The notes: a model not told the origin generated them from the letters alone. Counted from the first letter of the stretch, positions 46,144-55,795 are shown. The stretch: 64,000 nt of DNA from Paenibacillus oryzisoli (GCF_001653565.1 NZ_LYPB01000063.1:80066-144065), one strand, 5' to 3'. Program-made: numbers and translations.

Positions 46144-47904
46144 TCACTCCTTCTTTAAAGCTAGCGTTAGATTAGGAAGTCCCGACGATTTCATTGCAAT
46201 GGTCACGCCTGTATGACCGCTAGGAACCACTACTGGCGCGCGCAGCCCGCCAAGCGATATGACGTCGCCCGCAAACAGGGTTGAACCATAACCGATCATC
46301 TCGATCACATCTTCCGCCTTGCAGATATAATCCTCGTACTTGGCTTCCAACACCTGTTCTCCGTCAATATTAAGAGACACAGTCATCTGTGCCAGCTCGT
46401 TCTTCGAAAGAGGTGTAACGACATCAGAGGTCATATTACAGCCGTCGGCCCATTTTGCATAAATTTCCGGCATTGCGCTCTCCCTTGGAAGCGCCGGGTG
46501 TACGACCTGCTGCGAGAGTCGCTTGTCTGTAACGCTAACCAGAGGAACATAGCCAAGTATACAGTCGGACAAATTTTCCTTGTCTGCCCATTTCATTGTC
46601 TTACCGATCACTACGGCTATTTCGGCGGTTACGTACAGTTCTTCCTTTTCATCAGGCCAATAGGAAGTTCTGCTGGAAAGGGCGGAAGCTACACTCCATA
46701 GATAACGCGGGATTGGCGATGCCTGGCAGCCATGCTCCAGAGCGCTTGCCTGCGTGTTCGCGTAAGTGATAACAAAGTTTCGCGCTTTCCCCAAATTCCA
46801 TTCTTCAGCTTTCATTGGCTCGGAAGCGTTGAATTGGCCTCGTTTCTCCTCGATTTCCTCATCATCCAGATAAATGACTTTATTTCGTAGAACACCCAGT
46901 TTTTCGATCTCGCATTCCACCTCAATTTCACGGCCAACGTGATGATCCATATCAACCCCAATGCCATCCTTGCCATTGGCTCCCATATGAATGACATCGC
47001 CGGGAAGCAGTTCCATGAATGAGCTGAAATAAGCAATTGTTCGCTCAACGCCCACCAGCGTAGAACACGTATTGGCTCGATCCCGAAGCATGCCGTTCGT
47101 CCTTGTGTACAGCATGAGATCGTACGGATGTCCGACTTCGTCCTTGGTCACGAGATACGGTCCCAACGCGCAGCTGATATCGGTGTTTTTGTGCGTCCAT
47201 CCATAAGTCATAATGGAAATCGGATCACTATGTTTACCCATTTCTCCGTACTTCACATTGTAATACCCGTGTGCGGTATCCGAGACCACCGTATATCCCG
47301 CAACGTAAGACATCGCTTCCTCCACGGGTATGTCTTTCCCGGCTTTACCTATAATCACGCCCAGTTCTGCATTAAAAGACATACTCACACTTTTTCCCTT
47401 TGGTCTTCTAATGACAAATGGCTCACCATTCCCGATCGCGCTCCCCATATGTCGTTGATGCGCCTGCGGCAGAAGATTGATGTGCCTGATATTGACGTGA
47501 TTACGACTGAATCCAGGGCAGTTGCCCACGATTCCCAGCAGAAGTCTCGGGTCGGGAACCGGCGGCAAGAGCTTCACATCTTTCAGCAGATGACCCGCTC
47601 TGGCCAGCACCGAAAAACCGTCTGATTGCTCAACAAATCTTTCTGTGAAGCCAACCAACTTTCTAAGCGTGTCCATCCCTTCTTCGCCTAGTTCCAGAAA
47701 CTCCTTCATCGTCAAAGGCCATTGCTTCGGGGAGAGAAAGCGAGGCATACTGAACTGGTATCCTGATGTTTTGGCAACTGCGAAATGGATGATATCAGCT
47801 TCAGCCTTGCCAGGCTCTATTAGCAGTTCATCGCCTGTTACCGGGTGAAGGAGCAAAAAACCGAATCGTTCTTGACCGTCAACCAAAAAACTTGCGAGCT
47901 TCAT
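46144..47904 (-). CDS. Tandem fumarylacetoacetate hydrolase (FAH)-family protein
   Basis: 586 residues, GGAGG before the ATG. The first FAH domain (about 115-340) shows FNAELGVIIGK, AGYTVVSDTAHG and LLPGDVIHMG; the second (about 365-586) shows VTAEIAVVIGK, LGYVPLVSVTDKR and FAGDVISLGG. Both keep the Glu before VVIG and the Asp that bind metal in FAH enzymes, but the usual second Glu of the ExE pair is replaced (Asn in one, Thr in the other). Relatives cleave or decarboxylate beta-diketo or keto acids, including 2,4-diketo-3-deoxy-L-fuconate hydrolase of the oxidative fucose pathway. With a fucosidase downstream this function is attractive but unproven. Confidence 0.8.
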   Translation of the reverse strand: MKLASFLVDGQERFGFLLLHPVTGDELLIEPGKAEADIIHFAVAKTSGYQFSMPRFLSPKQWPLTMKEFLELGEEGMDTLRKLVGFTERFVEQSDGFSVLARAGHLLKDVKLLPPVPDPRLLLGIVGNCPGFSRNHVNIRHINLLPQAHQRHMGSAIGNGEPFVIRRPKGKSVSMSFNAELGVIIGKAGKDIPVEEAMSYVAGYTVVSDTAHGYYNVKYGEMGKHSDPISIMTYGWTHKNTDISCALGPYLVTKDEVGHPYDLMLYTRTNGMLRDRANTCSTLVGVERTIAYFSSFMELLPGDVIHMGANGKDGIGVDMDHHVGREIEVECEIEKLGVLRNKVIYLDDEEIEEKRGQFNASEPMKAEEWNLGKARNFVITYANTQASALEHGCQASPIPRYLWSVASALSSRTSYWPDEKEELYVTAEIAVVIGKTMKWADKENLSDCILGYVPLVSVTDKRLSQQVVHPALPRESAMPEIYAKWADGCNMTSDVVTPLSKNELAQMTVSLNIDGEQVLEAKYEDYICKAEDVIEMIGYGSTLFAGDVISLGGLRAPVVVPSGHTGVTIAMKSSGLPNLTLALKKE

Positions 47905-47957
47905 AGAAGTACCTCCAATTCTAAGGGTGTTCCATTTTTCAACTGAAATGATTTCAT
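47901..47957 (-). CDS. 18-residue leader ORF overlapping the FAH start
   Basis: ATG at 47957 has an AGGAG site seven bases upstream. The frame reads MKSFQLKNGTPLELEVLL and stops with TGA that overlaps the FAH ATG (ATGA). The spacing and overlap are those of translational coupling. It could be a leader peptide controlling the FAH operon, or a remnant of a former first gene. No known leader is recognised. Confidence 0.45.
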   Translation of the reverse strand: MKSFQLKNGTPLELEVLL

Positions 47958-47984
47958 GCTTTTTCTCCTCTCAAACTTTCAATC

Positions 47985-48018
47985 AGAAAAGCCAGGGCGT
48001 GCATGCAAAACACGCCCT
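47985..48018 (-). terminator. Terminator after the Asp-box protein gene
   Basis: AGGGCGTG at 47994-48001 pairs with CACGCCCT at 48011-48018. On the minus strand the stem is followed by GGCTTTTCTG. It separates the transporter/Asp-box operon from the FAH operon, whose leader begins right after. Confidence 0.75.
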
Positions 48019-48045
48019 AGCAAAATTTCATGCTATGCGCCGGCG

Positions 48046-51000
48046 CTATTCAATTCCAGCTTCCAAAGCCGATTTCTCAAATCGGACCACTTGCAATCTC
48101 TGCGCATTATGTGAATTTGCAGCATATTGCACGGAGCGTCCGTATATCACATAGATATAGTCCTCATTGATAAAAATACTCGCATCCAGTATCTGATAAA
48201 TTTGATGACTGTCTCCATCTTGAGGGCCATTTTGCGCCACTCCGCCTGTCGAAATATTCCGATCGACATCCAGCATGAAATCCCAATCTTTCCCATTAAT
48301 GCTTTTGGCCATTGAAAGTCGCGTACGCGGCACTGCTGCTCCTCTTGATTCCGGCTTATTGTTTATCCAAACCATATACCATGTTCCCGGATTGTACGGA
48401 TCCTCCCAAACATTAAAGGAACTGGCCACCGTCGGCATAGAAGGAATCGTATGAAATTCGCCCCATGTGACGCCGTAATCGGTTGATTCTGAATAACCCA
48501 TATATCCCTCCGAATTAAGCTTGGAAAAATACAAACGCAATGATCCATCCGAGCAACTTACGATTTTCCCTTCCATTTGCATATATTTATCTGTTGCTAA
48601 ATTGTAGTCACCCGCTGCCAAATCCTTCGTACTCGTCTGAGACGCCGTCCAGGTGTTGCCTTCATCATCGCTATAGTAAACGATTGTATACCCGGATCCC
48701 GTAACACTGGTAGTCGGCGAAGTGAAATTTCGAAACCCGACCGGAAGCAGAATCCTCATGGTTCCATTCGGCAGCTCGATTTCAGTGATTCCATTCACAT
48801 GAACAATGGGAATCAATTTCCCGGCAGACGTCCAAAGATCGTCGTTATCCACCACTTGCCCGCGATTTACCCATGTCTTCATATCTGAAGAAGCTTTTGC
48901 GATAAAATCGTTCCCCACTTGTAAATAGGTTCCGTTTTTCAGTTGAACGATGACTCTGTAGCTACCCGAATTATTCAATCCCGTGTATTCGTTGCTACTC
49001 TGCCAAGTTTCTCCGTTATCATTGGAGACGTATTGCCCGCTATTACCTGCCGCAAGAACAAGCATGTTGCCAGATTGCTCGATATCACCGTAAGTCGTAA
49101 ATACGTTTTCATCAACCGTGTATTCGATAACCCCATCTGTAACCTCTCCGCCACTAGGAAACTCCATATGGATTTCATCTACAAGCATAGTAGCGTTGTT
49201 GGCATACAGACCACTTCTGCCATACCAATCTCCATCGCCGTCTATCTCATTCTCAAGCGAAAGGACTGTATTTCCGTTAATGCTTAGCTCAGCGCTATGA
49301 TCAAGCAATGTAAGTTCAATGTTGTAATACAGATTGGTTTGAAACGGATAGGTTGCGCTGTAGAACCTTTTTATTTCGTAGTCTGGCCCTCGGCTAAATT
49401 CGACATACCACTTGGATGCATCTACGTCATACCCTGCTTTCAGGTATGCTCCGCCAATCACATATCTGGCAAGCAGTCCAAAATTGGCGCTCGATCCAAA
49501 ATCTTTTGCCAGGATTTTTGCGCTAATCGTTGGATTCATCTCAAAACCGTGCAGCCAGGTATAACTATAGCCGGATGCAGCCGTGTTGCCATAAACGCTG
49601 CCATAGACGTTGCCATAGACCTTTGTATCGTTCTCGTCCATGACGATCCATTGATCGGAAGCAGGTTTCTCGACCCAATGACTTGGGCTTTCTCCAACCG
49701 CTTCATCCTCAAAAGTATCGTGATACTCAGCAGCACTCGTTGGTTCGGCCTCAGCCTCAATGCCTCTTAGCATAACATTGTCGAAATACCCATCTCCGGT
49801 CGTCCGCAACGCCGCATAGCCATAATCGGATATCGTATCAAATTCCTCTTCCGTATAAGTAAGAATTTGAACATCATCGAAATAGACAGTAAGTAGATTG
49901 GACTGCCTGTCGATATTTACTCTTAAATTATGCCAATGATCCAAGATATCGCTTTCGCTCAAGCCCAATGCCGCAATTTCAGTAACCGGTAAACTTTGAG
50001 CGACAATATATGAGCCTTTTGTGCTGTTTCTTTCCGTATATTTATTAATAATCACTTCATACGCATCATGGCTCGATTGCTGCTTGGTCGTAAACCGTAC
50101 CAAATACGTCGTTTCCGCGTATAGACCAACAAAAAAACCGGCGTACGTATTTTCGCTTAATTTGATGTCGCTTTGTATGCTTGCGATTTTAGACATCTCT
50201 GCATCTATGGCTGCCGTGTTATTTTTATTCGTTCCGTCCGTTCTCTTATTATCAGAATAGAACGCACCGTCCTTCAGTATCCAAGGACTGTAGAACCCAT
50301 CCATATCATAACGATAGGTGTATTTGCCGATATCGACATAATCGTCATAGAGAAGGACGTCATACTGGGATAAATAGGGGTATTGCAATTCTTCCATTTT
50401 CTTAAGAATCAAAAACATTTTGTTTCGAAGCGCCGCCGAGTCATAACCGGCCGCATCATACAATGACAAATCTGCCGCGGTAAAACCCATGAATTGAGCT
50501 TTTAGCTCACGGATCATTGGACTGTCTGCGACAGTTAAGCTGTCTATCGTCACTGCAAGCACATCATCCGCAATCGCTTTTACCTCTTGGAGACGGTCAT
50601 GCACGAAAACAGGAAGTTCAGCAGTCACACCGCCGTACGATACAGTGACAGTCTGATTGCCTGGTTGATCAGGGTCATAACCCGATAACATAGCAGAAGT
50701 AAGAGGCACAATTTCTCCCGGCTTCTGGGAACCATACGATACAAACAAGGATAAATTCCCAATATTCAGGGATTGACCCAAATCCGCTTCCAATACACCA
50801 GCATCGGGCAGTCCCATAACAGCCAATGACGAAACGGCGTAACTGCCCCAATTCTCACATGGCTCTACGAGAAAATCGTCAGCCGTGCCGGAGACACTGA
50901 TTGCCAGAATGCCGGCCTTACCCGGATCTTTCGTCATTTCGTCAATGGTGTACACGACCTGGCCGTCAACAAAGAAACGCGCACGCGTACCGTAAAAGTC

Positions 51001-52050
51001 CATTCGCAGCGTTACTTCGTCGCCAAACTGATACCGCCTGTCATCCGTGCCGTTTAATGTAATCAGTGTCGTATTATTCCGAAGCCGGACGACACGCTCC
51101 GTGCCGCCTCCAGGTGCAGATACCACGGCCAAAAACATATCATAACCATTGAGCGCTCCAGTAGCTGAGGCAGGATTATACGCCGTGATTCCGATCCGGC
51201 TGGATGTCGTGCCGCTATTCATAGCTACTTTGGCTGAAACCGAGTAATTACGCCATGTCTCCGAACCCGCAACAAAATTAGCGAAGCCGCCCGTTGTGGC
51301 AAAGGTGTACTTCTCATTTTCAATCTTATATGTGTTGTTAGTAACCGTTGTTGTCCAGCCGCTTAAGGTGCCAGATGAAAAATCATCTGAAAAAGAAGTT
51401 GGCGGTTCGCCCCAATCCTCGCATGGTTCTACAAGAAAATCGTCAGCCGTGCCGGAGACACTAATCGCCAGAATGCCGGCCTTGCCCGGATCTTTCGTCA
51501 TTTCGTCAATGGTGTACACGACCTGACCGTCAACAAGGAAACGCGCACGCGTACCGTAAAAGTCCATTCGCAGCGTTACTTCGTCGCCAAACTGATACCG
51601 ACTGTCATTCGGTCCGTTCAATGTAATCAGTGTCGTATTATTCCGAAGCCGGACGACACGCTCCGTACCGCCTCCAGGTGCGGATACCACAGCCAAAAAC
51701 ATATCATAACCATTAAGCGCTCCAGTAGCTGAGGCAGGATTATACGCCGTGATTCCGATCCGGCTGGATGTCGTGCCGCTGCTCATGGCTACTTTGGCCG
51801 AAACCGAGTAATTGCTCCATGTCTCCGAACCCGCAACAAAATTCGTGAAGCCGCCCGTTGTGGCAAAGGTGTACTTTTCATTTTCAATCTTATGCGTGGT
51901 GTTATTGGCCGCTGTTGTCCAGCCGCTTAAGGTGCCAGATGAAAAATCTTCTGAAAAATAAGTCGATGACTCGGTGTTCTCTGCTGCATTAACGGGATAG
52001 GGGATTGCAAAAAACAAGGATAGCGCTAAAATCAAATTGAGTATTCTCAT
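48046..52050 (-). CDS. Secreted sialidase-superfamily (Asp-box) multidomain protein
   Basis: About 1334 residues from ATG 52050 (AAAGGTG ten bases before; GTG 52074 is an alternative). A signal peptide ends PVNAAEN. Two nearly identical 188-residue concanavalin-like domains follow (about 31-400: DFSSGTLSGW, YNPASATGALNGYDMFLAVV), then a bacterial Ig-like region, a helical stretch, two further jelly-roll domains, and a C-terminal six-blade-like beta-propeller (about 990-1334) with Asp boxes NDNGETW, SDDEGNTW and STDYGVTW and an Arg in SYRVIVQLKNGT. Sialidases have this propeller, but other glycosidases share it. It is downstream of an importer and likely releases terminal sugars outside the cell. 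Confidence 0.8.
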   Translation of the reverse strand: MRILNLILALSLFFAIPYPVNAAENTESSTYFSEDFSSGTLSGWTTAANNTTHKIENEKYTFATTGGFTNFVAGSETWSNYSVSAKVAMSSGTTSSRIGITAYNPASATGALNGYDMFLAVVSAPGGGTERVVRLRNNTTLITLNGPNDSRYQFGDEVTLRMDFYGTRARFLVDGQVVYTIDEMTKDPGKAGILAISVSGTADDFLVEPCEDWGEPPTSFSDDFSSGTLSGWTTTVTNNTYKIENEKYTFATTGGFANFVAGSETWRNYSVSAKVAMNSGTTSSRIGITAYNPASATGALNGYDMFLAVVSAPGGGTERVVRLRNNTTLITLNGTDDRRYQFGDEVTLRMDFYGTRARFFVDGQVVYTIDEMTKDPGKAGILAISVSGTADDFLVEPCENWGSYAVSSLAVMGLPDAGVLEADLGQSLNIGNLSLFVSYGSQKPGEIVPLTSAMLSGYDPDQPGNQTVTVSYGGVTAELPVFVHDRLQEVKAIADDVLAVTIDSLTVADSPMIRELKAQFMGFTAADLSLYDAAGYDSAALRNKMFLILKKMEELQYPYLSQYDVLLYDDYVDIGKYTYRYDMDGFYSPWILKDGAFYSDNKRTDGTNKNNTAAIDAEMSKIASIQSDIKLSENTYAGFFVGLYAETTYLVRFTTKQQSSHDAYEVIINKYTERNSTKGSYIVAQSLPVTEIAALGLSESDILDHWHNLRVNIDRQSNLLTVYFDDVQILTYTEEEFDTISDYGYAALRTTGDGYFDNVMLRGIEAEAEPTSAAEYHDTFEDEAVGESPSHWVEKPASDQWIVMDENDTKVYGNVYGSVYGNTAASGYSYTWLHGFEMNPTISAKILAKDFGSSANFGLLARYVIGGAYLKAGYDVDASKWYVEFSRGPDYEIKRFYSATYPFQTNLYYNIELTLLDHSAELSINGNTVLSLENEIDGDGDWYGRSGLYANNATMLVDEIHMEFPSGGEVTDGVIEYTVDENVFTTYGDIEQSGNMLVLAAGNSGQYVSNDNGETWQSSNEYTGLNNSGSYRVIVQLKNGTYLQVGNDFIAKASSDMKTWVNRGQVVDNDDLWTSAGKLIPIVHVNGITEIELPNGTMRILLPVGFRNFTSPTTSVTGSGYTIVYYSDDEGNTWTASQTSTKDLAAGDYNLATDKYMQMEGKIVSCSDGSLRLYFSKLNSEGYMGYSESTDYGVTWGEFHTIPSMPTVASSFNVWEDPYNPGTWYMVWINNKPESRGAAVPRTRLSMAKSINGKDWDFMLDVDRNISTGGVAQNGPQDGDSHQIYQILDASIFINEDYIYVIYGRSVQYAANSHNAQRLQVVRFEKSALEAGIE
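50847..51394 (-). repeat. Tandem duplication, second copy
   Basis: Copy B of a 564-base unit inside the Asp-box gene, encoding the second concanavalin-like domain. The copies are offset by exactly 564 bases (188 codons) and differ at few positions, so the duplication is recent or kept uniform by conversion. Confidence 0.9.
51411..51958 (-). repeat. Tandem duplication, first copy
   Basis: Copy A of the same unit, encoding the N-terminal concanavalin-like domain. Differences from copy B include ACC-to-GTG-type changes near the junctions and scattered silent sites. Confidence 0.9.
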
Positions 52051-52090
52051 TCCCAGAACACACCTTTCGCGCACATCTTATATTTTTGGG

Positions 52091-52123
52091 AAGAAACAGA
52101 TCGTTTAACTCTATCTGCTTCTT
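52091..52123 (-). terminator. Stem-loop between binding-protein and Asp-box genes
   Basis: AAGAAACAGAT at 52091-52101 pairs with ATCTGCTTCTT at 52113-52123; on the minus strand the single mismatch becomes a G-U pair. No U-tract follows, so it more likely limits or protects the transcript than ends it. Confidence 0.5.
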
Positions 52124-52132
52124 TCATTCAAC

Positions 52133-53794
52133 CTAGTGTGACTTATAGTTATCATAGGTTTTCTGCATAATGGCGACTAAATCGTCTACCTTCATCGACT
52201 TTAAGGATTTCAAATATGCGTCCCATTCTTTATCGATATCGGATTGTCCTGTTACCCAGGAAGCTCTATACTTGCTCACTGTATTGAAAATATCCGTTCT
52301 CACTTCATTTAGCTTTGTCGCGTCTTTTGGGTCGAAATAAGGGCGCGGCCATACTTCATTGTTGATTACGCCTGCTTTATTATATAACTCGTAAGTTTCT
52401 CCCTTTACTTTATCAGCCGCACTCATCTTAATTTTTCCATTTTTATAATCCGATTCCAGAACTGCACCTGGAAGGTTGTTTTGAAAGTAGTTTCTAAACG
52501 TATTTCCAGCATATTTTGTAATGTCTTGCGACGGTATGGTATTAACGGTATAGACGCCGTTGTTCAAAGTCAGCCTCGGGTCCTCATTTGCGATTCCGTT
52601 ATAAGTTTCCAGCGTGTTTTCCATAAGATAAAACTGATCAATAAAAGCCATCAGAATCTCCGGTTTTTTGCTATGGCTTGTCAGTTCGAATTGGCCTTTA
52701 CTTCCGGTTATATAGGCTGGATTCAAATAAAATTTCGATTTGTATCCCTCTACAACCGGGGGCAGAATGGCAACGTATTGATTGGCGAATTTCCCGGCAG
52801 GATTCTTCGCCGTGAGAATACCGTATTTTGCTGTGCCGGCATCATTTTGTATTGCGCTGAAGGTCTGAGAGGATCCTGTAAAGTACTCATTCCACAGCCA
52901 TTTCTTTGAATACCATTTTTGCATCGTTTTTATAAAAGCCTTGTATTCTTCCGTCGTAGGAGCGAAAATTACTTTTCCATCCTTCACATATATAAAATTC
53001 TCAAATGTGCTGTCTTTTGTAGGTATGCCCCATAGCGAGAGCCAGGCTTCCAGGTGTTCATACCCGGTTCCTGTACGGGCAAGGAGCGGAATTTCATCCG
53101 TCGGATCTCCGTTTCCATTTGCATCTTTCGTGGCGAAGGCTTCCATCACATTTTCCAGCTCTGCAAGTGTCTTTGGCACAGATAGTCCGAGATTATCGAG
53201 CCATACTTTATTTATCCATATCGGACTTTCCAAATACGTGCCGGGAACCTGGTTGACATATGGCAGTGAGTATATATTGCCATCCGGCGATGCTATTCCT
53301 TTTAGCATATCAGCATTTTCTCCGAGGATTCTGCTGTTGAATACAGGCATAACCTTCGGATCTTTCAGGTACTTATTCATGGGAACTAAGTACCCTTCCT
53401 TCGCGTACAAGGCCAAAAAGGTTTCATTCATGGCAGATGCGCCCATAATCGCATCTGGAGCGTCTTCCGTACCTAAAAGTACATTCAGCTTTTCAGTGGC
53501 GCCGCTCGCATCCGCGCCCAAGCTGATATACTTGATATTAACGTTCGTTTTCTCGGACAACTTTTTAAAGAACGAGGTTTGCTCCGGATTTTCGCCCTCC
53601 GTGCCGTTCAAACCTGCAATTGTAAAGGTGACGGGTTCCGGAAGAGGAAAGGTAATATCCGCCGTCTTTGCTGCCGAGTCTCCGGATGGGCTGTCCGCCG
53701 TCTCATTGGAATCTTTGGTGCAGGCCGCCGTTGACAGCGCAATGACCGGAACCATCGCCAAGGCTAACCATCTTTGCCTTTGTTTCGTACTCAT
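52133..53794 (-). CDS. LplA-type extracellular sugar-binding lipoprotein
   Basis: About 553 residues from ATG 53794 (GGAGGG eight bases upstream; an earlier in-frame ATG lacks a site). Lipobox STAAC places the lipid Cys at about 25. The long LplA-like fold is shown by DGNIYSLPYVNQVPGTYLES, ATKDANGNGDPTDEIPL and WDAYLKSLKSM. It feeds the upstream LplB/LplC permeases. Probable ligand: oligosaccharide released by the secreted enzymes of this locus. Confidence 0.9.
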   Translation of the reverse strand: MSTKQRQRWLALAMVPVIALSTAACTKDSNETADSPSGDSAAKTADITFPLPEPVTFTIAGLNGTEGENPEQTSFFKKLSEKTNVNIKYISLGADASGATEKLNVLLGTEDAPDAIMGASAMNETFLALYAKEGYLVPMNKYLKDPKVMPVFNSRILGENADMLKGIASPDGNIYSLPYVNQVPGTYLESPIWINKVWLDNLGLSVPKTLAELENVMEAFATKDANGNGDPTDEIPLLARTGTGYEHLEAWLSLWGIPTKDSTFENFIYVKDGKVIFAPTTEEYKAFIKTMQKWYSKKWLWNEYFTGSSQTFSAIQNDAGTAKYGILTAKNPAGKFANQYVAILPPVVEGYKSKFYLNPAYITGSKGQFELTSHSKKPEILMAFIDQFYLMENTLETYNGIANEDPRLTLNNGVYTVNTIPSQDITKYAGNTFRNYFQNNLPGAVLESDYKNGKIKMSAADKVKGETYELYNKAGVINNEVWPRPYFDPKDATKLNEVRTDIFNTVSKYRASWVTGQSDIDKEWDAYLKSLKSMKVDDLVAIMQKTYDNYKSH

Positions 53795-53874
53795 AAAATA
53801 AACCCTCCTGTACATTTTTATATTGTGACGTTTTACCGTGCCCTACTGAACAACACGATCAAACATGATCACCG

Positions 53875-54783
53875 TCAGCCTTTTACTGCGCCTAACATAA
53901 CGCCTTGTATCAGATATTTCTGCAGAAATGGATATAAAATGATCATTGGAACTGCGCCCACAAACACAACGGCGTATTTCATCAATGATTTCTCCATGAG
54001 TAGGTGGTATGCTTCTTCACTCGGCATCGTTTCCAGCAATGTTGTATCCAAGGTAGCAACCAGTTGCGATATGATAATCGTCAACGGCTGTTTGTCAGGA
54101 GTTCTAATGTAGATTAACGCTGTGAAGTAATCATTCCAATGGCTTAAAGCATAGTAGAGAAAAATGACCGCTATCATAGCTTTGGACAAAGGCAGCGCAA
54201 CTCGGAAAAAAAACTGAAATTTGCTGGCTCCGTCAATGATGGCTGCTTCATAAAGGCTTTCAGGTATGCCTCCCTCAAAAAAGCTTTTCGCAATGAGCAT
54301 ATTGAAGACAGACAAGGCACCGGGAATGACTAATGCCCATATCGTGTCCACCATGTGCAGCGATCTGATCAGCATAAAGGTCGGAATAAGCCCCCCGCTG
54401 AATATCATGGTGAAAATAAAGAACATACTGATAATCCCGCGACCTGGAAGCGCTTTCTTGGACAAGGCAAAAGCAGCCGGCAATGTCACCGCAAGATTAA
54501 TACATGTCCCCACTGCGGTATAAAGGATACTATTCGCATACCCTGTCCATATCTTCGGAGTGTGCACAAGCTTTTCGTAGGCTTCCAGATTCAGCCCGCT
54601 TGGAAGTACAAATACACGACCCAAAAAGATATCCGAGGGATTGCTCACGGACGCTATCAAAACAAACCACAGCGGATACAGCGCCATTACTCCTAAAACC
54701 AGTAAATACAACCTTACTGCATGATCAAAAATACGATCATCTAATCCAGGCTTGGGACTTCTGTTCAGAGTCGTACCTTTCAT
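53875..54783 (-). CDS. LplC-type carbohydrate ABC transporter permease
   Basis: 302 residues, AGGGGGTGATG before the start. Six hydrophobic segments, EAA loop (LYEAAIIDGASKFQFFFRV), and the C-terminal KYLIQGVMLGAVKG. It follows the LplB-like permease by 15 bases. Confidence 0.93.
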   Translation of the reverse strand: MKGTTLNRSPKPGLDDRIFDHAVRLYLLVLGVMALYPLWFVLIASVSNPSDIFLGRVFVLPSGLNLEAYEKLVHTPKIWTGYANSILYTAVGTCINLAVTLPAAFALSKKALPGRGIISMFFIFTMIFSGGLIPTFMLIRSLHMVDTIWALVIPGALSVFNMLIAKSFFEGGIPESLYEAAIIDGASKFQFFFRVALPLSKAMIAVIFLYYALSHWNDYFTALIYIRTPDKQPLTIIISQLVATLDTTLLETMPSEEAYHLLMEKSLMKYAVVFVGAVPMIILYPFLQKYLIQGVMLGAVKG

Positions 54784-54798
54784 AACATCACCCCCTAT

Positions 54799-55731
54799 TT
54801 AAAAAATGGACGTTTCGCTGAAACGCTTGGATAACCAATTGATAAGAAGCAGCATGACCAGATTAATACAATTGTTAAACAAACCCACAGCCGAAGCAAA
54901 ACCATACTGCGCGCCCTGGATTCCTGCCTTATAGACATAAGTGGCGATAACTTCAGAAGACGAAATATTCAAATCCGTCTGCATGAGGAGCACTTTATCC
55001 ACAGAAACACTTAAAATATGACCCATATGCAGGATTAACATCGTAACGATGACAGGCAGAATCCACGGGATTTGAATTTTCATCATCACTTTAAACTTAT
55101 TCGCGCCATCGATCCGCGCTGACTCGACAATTGAAGGGTCGATGGAATTCAGAGCTGCCAAATACACAATTGCCGAGAACCCGACATGCTGCCATAGATT
55201 CGTGATTGTGTACATCGGAAGCACCAAATCGTTCCTTCCAAAAAAGCTAATAGCTTCCTGACCCATTAACCTTAGGAAGATATTGATTAGCCCTGTTTCT
55301 CCATTGCAAAACAGGTTAAGTATACCGATGACCAAAACACTTGAAAGCAAATGAGGCAAATACGTAAATGTCTGCGTAAATTTAGCCAATCGCTTGTTCA
55401 CAGCGTTAAAAATCATAAGCGCCAGCAATATCGTAAACGGGAATGTTATCACATAGCTTACTACACTTAACAGAATCGTATTTTTCATGATGATGCCAAA
55501 CCAGCCAGACTGAAAAAATCGGATAAAATTATCAAAACCGATCCAATCGCCTTTTAGATAATTAGCGCCGAGACGTGTCGTTTTAAATGCGATCTGCAAA
55601 CCATACATTGGCATGTACGAAAATATAAAAGTTACCACTATTGCAGGAAGCAGCATGACATAAAACTCCCAATTTGACAAAAAGCCTTTTTTAAATTTTC
55701 TTGCAATTGGTACACTTGTTGTTTCTGTCAT
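54799..55731 (-). CDS. LplB-type carbohydrate ABC transporter permease
   Basis: 310 residues, AAGGAAA before the ATG. Signature FSYMPMYGLQIAFKTTRLG, six helices, EAA loop (IVESARIDGANKFKVMMKI). First gene of the transporter operon, 65 bases after a near-perfect cre site, so carbon catabolite repression is likely. Confidence 0.93.
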   Translation of the reverse strand: MTETTSVPIARKFKKGFLSNWEFYVMLLPAIVVTFIFSYMPMYGLQIAFKTTRLGANYLKGDWIGFDNFIRFFQSGWFGIIMKNTILLSVVSYVITFPFTILLALMIFNAVNKRLAKFTQTFTYLPHLLSSVLVIGILNLFCNGETGLINIFLRLMGQEAISFFGRNDLVLPMYTITNLWQHVGFSAIVYLAALNSIDPSIVESARIDGANKFKVMMKIQIPWILPVIVTMLILHMGHILSVSVDKVLLMQTDLNISSSEVIATYVYKAGIQGAQYGFASAVGLFNNCINLVMLLLINWLSKRFSETSIF

Positions 55732-55795
55732 GAATATTCGTTTCCTTTCTTTTATGAATGTGTGTGAATGAATATAGGCCCATTCTATGCCGCGA

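Noticed and set aside
47128..47625. 165-codon plus-strand frame opposite the FAH-like gene
   Set aside because: Antisense of conserved FAH motifs, with no ribosome site.
47942..47957. Palindrome TGAAATGATTTCA as a cre site
   Set aside because: It lacks the central CG required in cre sites and lies within the leader ORF.
48046..52050. Firm GH33 sialidase call for the Asp-box protein
   Set aside because: Asp boxes and a candidate Arg are present, but the catalytic Tyr/Glu and full Arg triad could not be assigned by eye, so only the superfamily is claimed.
52941..53801. 286-codon plus-strand frame opposite an LplA-type binding protein
   Set aside because: Long, but Ser/Phe-rich and entirely antisense to a binding protein with a clear lipobox and family motifs.
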